A stretch of 6,668 bases of DNA from Kiritimatiellia bacterium (lineage in GTDB: Bacteria > Verrucomicrobiota > Kiritimatiellia > RFP12 > UBA1067). A program made the translations under genes and the position numbers. The notes under the pieces are model-generated. The model was given only the letters and a program-made list of their open reading frames with translations, ran no database searches and was not told where the DNA came from. The DNA is taken from contig JAGOBZ010000001.1 of the NCBI GenBank assembly GCA_017999015.1, positions 1 through 6,668 on the forward strand, written 5' to 3'. Positions within the stretch are counted from its first letter, which is position 1; every line of letters begins with the position of its first letter. Positions 1 to 6,252 of this stretch are shown piece after piece.

Positions 1-987
1 GATGCAGTCGGCTATGCCGATGCCGCTGCCAAACAGCCCATGACGCCGGACGCGCTGTTCTGGATCGCCTCGATGACCAAGCCGTTCACGGCGGTCGCGC
101 TGATGATGCTGGTGGACGAGGGCAAAGTGAAGCTCGACGATCCGGTCAGCGCCTATGTGCCGCGGATGGACCGCTTGTGGGTGGTCGCGTCAAAGGACGA
201 GGCGTCGATGGCGCTGAAACGCCAGACGCGTCCCATCACGCTGCGCCACCTGCTTTCGCACACCTCCGGGCTGCCGTTTCTGACGCCGATGCTCGAGGCG
301 GATCTGGCGAGCATGCCGCTCGACCAGCAGGTGCTGAGCTACACCATGAACCCGCTTGAATTCCAGCCCGGCGAGGGCTACCGCTATTCGAACCAGGGGA
401 TCAACACGATCGGACGCGTGATCGAAATCGCGAGCGGGATGCCCTACGAGGCGTTTCTTCAGCAGCGCGTGCTCAAGCCGCTAGGCATGAGCGATACGAC
501 CTTTTTCCCGACGCCGCAGCAGGTCGGCCGGCTGGCGAAGGCATACGGGCCGGACAAGCAGAGTGGCGGACTGCATGAGAGGCCCTTGCCGTTCATGCGG
601 CCGCCGTTTGACCGTCCGGGGCGTTTTGCGGAACCGGGGGGCGGCCTGTTCTCGACCGGCGCCGATCTCGCCCGGTTTTGCGAGATGCTGTTGAACCGCG
701 GCGTGTATAAGGGCCGCCGGCTGCTCTCCGAAGCGGCGTTCGCAGAGCTGACCAAAATCCAGACCGGCAATCCCAAACAGAAGTACGGGCTCGGTTTCGC
801 GGTGGATCAGGATGGACACGGCGCTTTCGGACATGGCGGCGCCGCCGGCACCAACATGGTTGTCTTCCCTGAAGCGCGGCTGGCGTTGATTTGGCTGGTG
901 CAGGTCAGCGGCGGTTACCCCGGCAAGGGCGGCCAGGCACAGGGGGCGTTCAAAGACGCGGGCTTCAAGGCGGGAGCGGGCCGATGA
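1..987 (+). CDS. Serine beta-lactamase-family hydrolase (class C / esterase-like), 5'-truncated
   Basis: The reading frame is open to the left edge, and the residues before the first ATG (base 40) already look like the family (GYAD, then P-x-T-P-D-x-L-F). The true start therefore lies outside the window and 328 C-terminal residues are present. The three active-site motifs of the penicillin-binding-protein/class C beta-lactamase fold are visible: S-M-T-K with nucleophile Ser24 and Lys27 of the fragment (bases 70-81), Y-S-N at residues 129-131 (bases 385-393), and H-G-G at residues 278-280 (from base 832) in place of KTG. The conserved LLSHTSGLP stretch and GGLFST also fit. Such proteins are usually exported esterases, D-aminopeptidases or transacylases rather than antibiotic-degrading enzymes, and HGG instead of KTG favours an esterase-like role. 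Its stop overlaps the start of the next gene (ATGA), so it probably shares an operon with the secreted enzymes downstream. Family assignment is firm; the substrate is unknown. Confidence 0.93.
   Translation, partial: DAVGYADAAAKQPMTPDALFWIASMTKPFTAVALMMLVDEGKVKLDDPVSAYVPRMDRLWVVASKDEASMALKRQTRPITLRHLLSHTSGLPFLTPMLEADLASMPLDQQVLSYTMNPLEFQPGEGYRYSNQGINTIGRVIEIASGMPYEAFLQQRVLKPLGMSDTTFFPTPQQVGRLAKAYGPDKQSGGLHERPLPFMRPPFDRPGRFAEPGGGLFSTGADLARFCEMLLNRGVYKGRRLLSEAAFAELTKIQTGNPKQKYGLGFAVDQDGHGAFGHGGAAGTNMVVFPEARLALIWLVQVSGGYPGKGGQAQGAFKDAGFKAGAGR
972..976 (+). promoter_or_regulatory. Ribosome binding site for the lipoprotein gene
   Basis: GGGAG lies 7 bases before the ATG at 984, inside the end of the preceding hydrolase gene. 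It supports the ATGA-overlap start over an earlier in-frame ATG at 891, which would put about 30 arginine-rich, unrelated residues before a good lipoprotein signal. Confidence 0.6.
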
Positions 988-3293
988 CCGTTCGAGATCT
1001 GGTGGCTGCCGCGGGGGGCGTGACAGGTCTCGCGTTGTTCGGGGCGGCGTGTGTCACGGGGTGCGCCGCGTGGCGCTGCGGCGGGATGAGGCCGGTCGCG
1101 CGCGACAGCGATGCGCGCCCCCCCGTGATCGGCGCTTGGTTCTGGTCCAAAGAGGAACTGGAGCCGCATGGGTACCAAACGTTTGTCGACGAAGCGGCGG
1201 AGCGTTCGCCGTACACGCTGCTCACAACAGCCTGCCGCCAGGCCGAAGTGGTGGAGCCGCGCGTGCATGCGCAGCTTGCCGAGGCCGTGCGTTACGCGGC
1301 GTCACGCGGCCTGGCGGTCGCGTGGGAGGTCGACGTCCGCCTCGCGCGGGAGCATTTCCGCGAGCGGTATCCGGAGGAGCTGCAGGAAGAACTGGTGCTG
1401 CGGCCGGTGACGTTCGCGGCCGGCGCACCGGCGGAAGTCGTATTTGAAGGGCGCGACACCACAGATCACATGAACGGCTCGCTGCCGGCCTACACGTGCC
1501 TCGCCACGCGTCTGGTGCGGGCCTACGCCTATGCGCGCGGTTCGGACGGCATCGAGGCCGGCAGCGTGCGCGATGTCTCCGGGCAGGTCGCCGTGCTCGC
1601 TGCGGAGCCACGCGTGCTGAAGGTGCGCGTGCCCGCGCAGCCCGAAGGCGAGGTGTGCGTGATCGCGGCGCACACGGTGTTGACGCCCGATGTTTTCGCG
1701 CCGCATCTGCTCGCGTATCAGCGGGCGATCATCCGGCAGTATGCGGACATCCCCTTGGCCGGCATCATGAAGGACGAGTGGGGGTTTCCGCCGGACCACA
1801 CCGGGAATCCCGCGCATGACCGTTACTGGTATTCCCGCGCCATGGCGGACGCGTACGCCGCAGCGGCCGGCGGCCGCGACCTGGTGCGCGACGCGCTGCT
1901 GATGACCCTGGGCGAGCGCGGCCGGGAACGAGAACGCGCGGCGGCAGTCAACCGCTACCGCGCGTTGTGCCGCGACCGCAACGCGGAGATCGAAGATGAT
2001 TTTTACCGCGCGGGCAAGGAGCATTTCGGGCCGGACGCCTGGATCGTGACGCACGCCACGTGGACGCCTTATCCCGGCGCGCAGGAGTTCCGCAAGAACG
2101 GGCTCTCGTGGTGGCACGCGACGCGCGATGTCGGGCAGAGCGATGAATCGACGCCCTACGCATGCCGCACGTCGCTGGCCAAACGCTGGGGCTATCCGCT
2201 CTGGTACAACCAATACTATGCCAAAGAGCCGGAGCCCTACATCGGCGAGCTGTGGGCGGGCGCGCTGAGCGGCGGCCGTTTGAATGTGCACCCGCTCTAT
2301 CCGCGTTCCGACCTGCCGCGCTCGGAGCGCAACGGCCGCTTGATGCGGAGCGGGCTGATGGCCGGCATGACGCGGCTGCGCATGCTGGACGAGGTGAGCG
2401 GGGCGCCGTTGGCGTGTCCCGTGGCGGTCGTTTTCGGACACGCCTGCGCCATGAACTGGACCCATCCCGCCTACAACGACGTGGGGCTGGGGATCGCCTC
2501 CGCGCTCAGCGCCAAAGGGTTTCCGGTCGATCTGATCCCCTCAAGCCTGGCGGCGTGCGGCGCTCTGACCCTCGATACGGATGGATCGGTGCGCCTTGGC
2601 GAGCAGCGCTACCGGGCGGTGGTCCTGCATCAGCCGGAGTACGGCGGCGACGCGGAGCGCGCCTTTTTCCGGCGCGCGGCGCAGGGCGGCAGCGCGCTGT
2701 TTCGGGTGGGGGACTGGCTGTGCGACAGTCAGGCGCGGCCGTATGCGGACGGCGGGTTGCCGCTCGCGCCGGAGCGCGTGTTCAAGGACGGGGCCGCCTG
2801 CGTGGAGCCGGTGCTGCGCGCACTGGCCGCAGCCAACGTTCAGCCCGTCACGCCATGGACGGCTCGCGCGCAGCGTTGGGGACATGCGGGCGGGAAGCTC
2901 GCTGCGCCGCCGGTCGAGGGCTTCACCGTGTTGACGGACGGGACCTATATCCGGGTGGCAGGCGCGAGGCAGGCGGAAGGTGATCCGATTCAAGAGCGTT
3001 TCTCATGGCAGGGGCATGACCTTGAGGTCGATGCGGTCGGCTTGGTCGCGGTCCGCTTCGCGCCGGACGGCTCGCTCGCCGCGTTTGCGGCGGGCGGGTT
3101 CAAGCACCTGCGCGTGGACGGACTGGACGTGACCGTGCCTGAGCGCGTGGACATCGCGTTCAAACGGGGCGAGGATGGCCGTGTGCGCGGTGTGTGGCAG
3201 GGGGCACAGCCGAGCCTGCCGGACGGCTTGCGGGCCTTCACGCGCCAATGGACGCGCCTGCCCCTGCCCGCGAGCGAGGGCGTCCCTCAATGA
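984..3293 (+). CDS. Putative glycoside-hydrolase-like lipoprotein (TIM barrel plus C-terminal domains)
   Basis: This encodes 769 residues. The start at 984 is chosen because it overlaps the upstream stop as ATGA, has GGGAG 7 bases before it, and yields a signal with a hydrophobic stretch (about residues 6-22) and lipobox V-T-G-C with Cys27 as the lipidation site. Residues 48-120 and about 235-440 read like a (beta/alpha)8 barrel: the first strand is G-A-W-F-W, a later strand is G-I-M-K-D-E-W-G-F (260-268), and aromatic stretches include L-S-W-W-H (374-378) and L-W-Y-N-Q-Y-Y (406-412). A beta-rich insert lies between (about 140-230). Residues 478-580 look like a Rossmann/flavodoxin-like domain of the kind that follows the barrel in beta-galactosidase-type enzymes, and 640-769 look like a beta-sandwich. 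Glu265 is a plausible acid/base; the nucleophile is not obvious. Placement in a GH family is inference, so a non-catalytic or novel glycosidase is possible. The anchor points to the periplasm or outer membrane. Confidence 0.72.
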   Translation: MTVRDLVAAAGGVTGLALFGAACVTGCAAWRCGGMRPVARDSDARPPVIGAWFWSKEELEPHGYQTFVDEAAERSPYTLLTTACRQAEVVEPRVHAQLAEAVRYAASRGLAVAWEVDVRLAREHFRERYPEELQEELVLRPVTFAAGAPAEVVFEGRDTTDHMNGSLPAYTCLATRLVRAYAYARGSDGIEAGSVRDVSGQVAVLAAEPRVLKVRVPAQPEGEVCVIAAHTVLTPDVFAPHLLAYQRAIIRQYADIPLAGIMKDEWGFPPDHTGNPAHDRYWYSRAMADAYAAAAGGRDLVRDALLMTLGERGRERERAAAVNRYRALCRDRNAEIEDDFYRAGKEHFGPDAWIVTHATWTPYPGAQEFRKNGLSWWHATRDVGQSDESTPYACRTSLAKRWGYPLWYNQYYAKEPEPYIGELWAGALSGGRLNVHPLYPRSDLPRSERNGRLMRSGLMAGMTRLRMLDEVSGAPLACPVAVVFGHACAMNWTHPAYNDVGLGIASALSAKGFPVDLIPSSLAACGALTLDTDGSVRLGEQRYRAVVLHQPEYGGDAERAFFRRAAQGGSALFRVGDWLCDSQARPYADGGLPLAPERVFKDGAACVEPVLRALAAANVQPVTPWTARAQRWGHAGGKLAAPPVEGFTVLTDGTYIRVAGARQAEGDPIQERFSWQGHDLEVDAVGLVAVRFAPDGSLAAFAAGGFKHLRVDGLDVTVPERVDIAFKRGEDGRVRGVWQGAQPSLPDGLRAFTRQWTRLPLPASEGVPQ

Positions 3294-3298
3294 ACGGC

Positions 3299-3304
3299 GG
3301 AGAG
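3299..3304 (+). promoter_or_regulatory. Ribosome binding site that decides the SGNH hydrolase start
   Basis: GGAGAG sits 6 bases before the ATG at 3311. It favours that codon over two in-frame ATGs at 3290 (overlapping the upstream stop as ATGA, with a weaker GAGGG at 3276-3280) and 3305 (abutting the GGAGAG, so too close). Starting at 3311 also gives a positively charged M-K-R-K signal-peptide start. Confidence 0.6.
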
Positions 3305-3310
3305 ATGCGT

Positions 3311-4636
3311 ATGAAACGAAAAGCGTGCGGTGTGTCGTGGCGGGCTGTGCTCTGCGCGGCGTTGGGCTGGTCTGCGGCGGGGCGTGCGGACCCGGCGGCG
3401 ATGGAGACGGCGGGCGCGTGGCAGGTCAGGGTCACCTGCGGCGGGCGTGTGGCGGTGCTCGCCGTGGATCCGCCGGACATCATCACGGTGACCGATGAGG
3501 CATACGAGCGGCTGGCGCTGTTCCAAGGGCCGGAGTGGCGGCGCGGCACGCCGTTGCTGGGTCCCAAGGCCGAGGCGTGCAGCGTGGCGGGCGCGCTCGA
3601 TCCGGCGTCACTGGTCGTGCGTGACGGCCCCGGCGCCGCGTCGAAGGTCTTTGCGCGCGGCAAGGATTATCAGCTTGAACCGCGCTGGGCCGGATTCGGC
3701 CGGTTGGAGGGCGGCGCAATCGCGGTCGACCGTCCGGTCTATGCGAGCTACCGCTACGCCATGATGAGGCTGGACAGCGTGGTGCTGAAGGCGGATGGGG
3801 CGCTGGCGGTGCGCAAAGGCGTGCCGCATGTGGCGGTGCCGCGTCCGCCGAAGATCGGCGAAGGCGAGACGCGCGTGGGAAACGTGTGGCTGGCCGGACG
3901 TGTCGAGCGCTTGGCGGGCGAGCATCTATTCCCGATCCTCGAGGACGCATACCCTGAACCCGAACCCGTGCCGCAAGGCGCGTCGGCCGCAGACCGCCAT
4001 CTGCCCAAAACCTTGGCCAAATTGCATGCCGGCCGGCCGGTCCGGATTCTGGCGTGGGGCGACAGCGTGACCGAGTGCGTGTATCTGCCGTTTCAGCAGA
4101 AGTGGCAGGAGCAGTTCGCCGTTCGCCTGCGCGCACGTTTCCCGGAGGCCAGCATCGTGATGCTGTCGGAGGGGTGGGGCGGGCGCACCACGACCGCCTT
4201 CCGTCAGGAGCCGCCGGGGAGTCTTCATAACTACGCCGAGAAAGTGCTGGCGCTCAAGCCGGATTTGATCGTGTCCGAATTCATCAACGACGCCTACATG
4301 AACGAAGCCGCCGTGCTGGAAAATTACGGGGCGATCCTCAAGGATTTTCAGCGGATCGGCGCAGAGTGGATCATCCTGACGCCGCATTACGCGCGGCCCG
4401 ACTGGATGGGGCTGGCGCGGGAGCGGGAGATCGATCACGATCCGCGTCCCTATGTCCGCGGGCTCAGACTGTTCGCGGAGAACAACCGCGTGGCGCTGGC
4501 CGACGCCTCCCTGCGCTGGGGCCGCCTCTGGCGGCAGGGGGTGCCGTATTCGACGCTGCTGGTGAATGCCATCAACCACCCGGACGAGCGCGGCATGGCC
4601 CTGTTCGCCGATGCGCTGATGGCGCTCTTCCCGTGA
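3311..4636 (+). CDS. Secreted SGNH/GDSL-family hydrolase (probable carbohydrate esterase)
   Basis: This encodes 441 residues. M-K-R-K, a hydrophobic core (about 8-23) and a cleavage-like A-G-R-A/D site at residue 26 form a Sec signal peptide. Residues 30 to about 220 form a beta-rich N-terminal domain that I cannot assign. The SGNH domain runs from about 243 to the end: block I G-D-S-V with nucleophile Ser252, block II G-W-G-G-R-T (288-293) supplying an oxyanion Gly, block III F-I-N-D (324-327) with oxyanion Asn326, and block V I-N-H-P (421-424) with catalytic His423. Family members are mostly acetyl- or acyl-esterases acting on glycans, lipids or sialic acids. Next to a glycosidase-like lipoprotein, deacylation of the same glycan is the simplest reading. 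Block V has no Asp at the usual place three residues before the His; Asn419 is four before it. An in-frame start at 3290 would add 7 residues. The superfamily call is strong, the substrate is not. Confidence 0.88.
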   Translation: MKRKACGVSWRAVLCAALGWSAAGRADPAAMETAGAWQVRVTCGGRVAVLAVDPPDIITVTDEAYERLALFQGPEWRRGTPLLGPKAEACSVAGALDPASLVVRDGPGAASKVFARGKDYQLEPRWAGFGRLEGGAIAVDRPVYASYRYAMMRLDSVVLKADGALAVRKGVPHVAVPRPPKIGEGETRVGNVWLAGRVERLAGEHLFPILEDAYPEPEPVPQGASAADRHLPKTLAKLHAGRPVRILAWGDSVTECVYLPFQQKWQEQFAVRLRARFPEASIVMLSEGWGGRTTTAFRQEPPGSLHNYAEKVLALKPDLIVSEFINDAYMNEAAVLENYGAILKDFQRIGAEWIILTPHYARPDWMGLAREREIDHDPRPYVRGLRLFAENNRVALADASLRWGRLWRQGVPYSTLLVNAINHPDERGMALFADALMALFP

Positions 4637-4649
4637 AGGCGCGAAGATG

Positions 4650-4660
4650 CGTCATTGACG
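4650..4660. repeat. 11-base palindrome CGTCA-T-TGACG
   Basis: A perfect 5-base inverted repeat around a single central T lies 14 bases after the SGNH hydrolase stop. Its right part (TCATTGACG, 4652-4660) recurs as the exact reverse complement at 4761-4769. It could be an operator for a dimeric regulator or a chance match; its position after a gene end and far from the next start argues for caution. Confidence 0.35.
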
Positions 4661-4741
4661 TTTGCGCGTCTCCTCGAATTTGCGGCGCATGCAGGCAGGG
4701 ATCGCGTCGCCGGGTGTCAGGCGGGTGTCACCGCTGAGCAC
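4652..4741 (-). CDS. Possible 29-residue small protein, antisense side of the intergenic gap
   Basis: Reading the - strand from a GTG at 4741-4739 to a TGA at 4654-4652 gives 29 residues, beginning M-L-S-G-D-T-R and ending in a basic, helical-looking tail (M-R-R-K-F-E-E-T-R-K-R-Q). The start is preceded by AAAGGAGGTGG, an almost complete match to the 16S anti-Shine-Dalgarno partner, with 8 to 10 bases of spacing depending on where the core is counted. Third codon positions are mostly G or C, as in the neighbouring genes. It would be convergent with the SGNH hydrolase gene. There is no signal peptide or membrane segment, and I recognise no family. No convincing - strand promoter was found upstream, and a GC-rich background favours chance ORFs, so this is a candidate rather than a called gene. 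Confidence 0.3.
   Translation of the reverse strand: MLSGDTRLTPGDAIPACMRRKFEETRKRQ
4711..4730. repeat. Tandem direct repeat CGGGTGTCA, period 11
   Basis: CGGGTGTCA occurs at 4711-4719 and again at 4722-4730, one helical turn apart, which would place both copies on the same face of the DNA. The copies also fall inside the possible - strand small ORF, where they would read as D-T-R-L-T-P. Confidence 0.6.
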
Positions 4742-4748
4742 GTTGCGG

Positions 4749-4759
4749 CCACCTCCTTT
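4749..4759 (-). promoter_or_regulatory. Strong Shine-Dalgarno sequence on the - strand (or anti-SD mimic on the + strand)
   Basis: The - strand reads AAAGGAGGTGG, among the strongest Shine-Dalgarno sequences possible and clearly better than most sites of the annotated genes here. It precedes the GTG of the 29-residue ORF. Read on the + strand the same bases are CCACCTCCTTT, which matches the 3' end of 16S rRNA and could pair with Shine-Dalgarno sequences if transcribed. Confidence 0.45.
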
Positions 4760-4760
4760 G

Positions 4761-4784
4761 CGTCAATGATATGTCAACATGTCA
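4761..4784. promoter_or_regulatory. Clustered TGTCA/CGTCA motifs, possible operator
   Basis: CGTCA at 4761, TGTCA at 4772 and TGTCA at 4780 lie in 24 bases just upstream of the candidate promoter. Three more copies occur at 4650, 4715 and 4726. Spacings of 11 (4715 to 4726 and 4761 to 4772) recur. The position before the next operon fits a transcription-factor site, but the regulator is unknown. Confidence 0.35.
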
Positions 4785-4804
4785 CAACGCGTGCTTGTTG
4801 CATG
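4778..4804 (+). other. Possible bulged stem-loop upstream of the DUF493 gene
   Basis: CATG-TCA-CAAC (4778-4788) can pair with GTTGCATG (4797-4804): two 4-base helices interrupted by a 3-base bulge, with the loop at 4789-4796. It overlaps the candidate -35 element, so it is either DNA symmetry for a protein or chance. It has no T-tract and is not a terminator. Confidence 0.2.
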
Positions 4805-4823
4805 AGCCTAGAGTAGGTAAACT
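4795..4823 (+). promoter_or_regulatory. Candidate sigma70-type promoter for the DUF493-ABC-nadD operon
   Basis: TTGTTG (4795-4800) and TAAACT (4818-4823) are separated by exactly 17 bases. They match the -35 and -10 consensus at 3 of 6 and 4 of 6 positions. Transcription would begin near 4830, only a few bases before the ATG at 4833, giving an essentially leaderless mRNA. That is consistent with the lack of a Shine-Dalgarno sequence there. The match is modest. Confidence 0.35.
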
Positions 4824-4832
4824 GACCACCTC

Positions 4833-5123
4833 ATGAGCGTACGAGTGAGTGACGGAGAGAAAAGAGATCCAGTCGAGCAGCAGGTCGAGTATCCCGCGAC
4901 GTTTCATTTCCGTGTGATCGTGGATGCATCGGCCTGTTCGGAGCCGCTACTTGCGGCGGTTCTGACCGCCTTCCGGGTGGTTGAACCGTTGTCGGCGTCG
5001 CGCACGTCCTCCCAAGGACGATACCACGCCTACAGCGTCTCGGTCGTGATGCAGACGCCGGATGAACTGCGCGCGCTCGATGCGGCGCTCAAGCGGGTCC
5101 CTGGCGTCCGCATGGTGCTTTAG
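4833..5123 (+). CDS. DUF493 (YbeD-like) small protein
   Basis: This encodes 96 residues, the usual length for the DUF493/YbeD family, whose members have an ACT-like alpha-beta fold and a presumed ligand-binding or regulatory role. Family landmarks are visible: Y-P-A-T-F-H-F-R-V-I (20-29) as the first strand, S-S-Q-G-R-Y-H-A-Y-S-V-S-V (59-71) as the central strands, T-P-D-E-L-R-A-L (75-82) opening the second helix, and the ending P-G-V-R-M-V-L (90-96). The ATG at 4833 leaves a polar 19-residue tail before the domain. There is no Shine-Dalgarno sequence at a usable distance; the six bases before the ATG are CACCTC, the opposite polarity. An in-frame GTG at 4845 has no better site. It begins a three-gene run with the ABC ATPase, 7 bases apart. 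A regulatory role for its neighbours is possible but not shown. Confidence 0.85.
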   Translation: MSVRVSDGEKRDPVEQQVEYPATFHFRVIVDASACSEPLLAAVLTAFRVVEPLSASRTSSQGRYHAYSVSVVMQTPDELRALDAALKRVPGVRMVL

Positions 5124-5126
5124 GAG
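5122..5126 (+). promoter_or_regulatory. Ribosome binding site for the ABC ATPase, overlapping the upstream stop
   Basis: AGGAG starts on the second base of the DUF493 TAG stop and is 4 bases from the ATG at 5131. The short spacing and shared bases suggest that ribosomes finishing the DUF493 gene help start the next one. Confidence 0.6.
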
Positions 5127-5130
5127 CGAT

Positions 5131-6251
<1,121 letters not shown>

Positions 6252-6252
<1 letters not shown>

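Larger units (their letters stand above)
4637..4832. other. Intergenic region between the secreted-enzyme operon and the DUF493-nadD operon
   Basis: This 196-base gap is the only sizeable non-coding stretch on the + strand. It contains an 11-base tandem repeat, six + strand copies of TGTCA/CGTCA, an 11-base palindrome, a possible bulged stem-loop, a candidate promoter near its right end, and a short - strand ORF with its own Shine-Dalgarno sequence. The right half (about 4757-4825) is visibly more AT-rich than the flanking genes, as expected for a promoter zone. No hairpin followed by a T-run was found, so the upstream operon has no obvious rho-independent terminator. The best hairpin, AGATGCG with CGCGTCT at about 4645-4671, includes a G-T pair and lacks a T-tract. 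Confidence 0.7.

Noticed and set aside
40..42. ATG at 40 as the start of the serine hydrolase
   Set aside because: The frame stays open to base 1 with family-like residues, and a start here would leave only 10 residues before the catalytic Ser, too few for the fold or for export.
891..983. Upstream in-frame ATG at 891 as the start of the lipoprotein
   Set aside because: It would add 31 Gly/Arg-rich residues encoded in another frame of the preceding hydrolase and would bury the lipoprotein signal. The ATG at 984 has a Shine-Dalgarno and the ATGA overlap.
1302..2465. Long - strand open frame (387 codons) opposite the lipoprotein gene
   Set aside because: Its translation is rich in Arg, His, Ala and Pro with no recognisable motif. 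It is the kind of stop-poor antisense frame that GC-rich coding DNA produces, and the + strand frame has a signal, overlaps and domains.
4645..4671. Rho-independent terminator after the SGNH hydrolase gene
   Set aside because: The best hairpin has 7 pairs including a G-T, a long loop, and no following T-run.
4366..4737. + strand frame running from within the SGNH gene into the gap
   Set aside because: It is an out-of-frame shadow with no start signal; the SGNH frame carries the catalytic His to its stop at 4636.
4772..4777. TTGACA on the - strand as a -35 element for the small ORF
   Set aside because: It is a perfect -35 hexamer, but the position 17 bases downstream falls in the Shine-Dalgarno (AGGTGG), with no -10-like sequence. 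It is more simply one of the TGTCA motifs.
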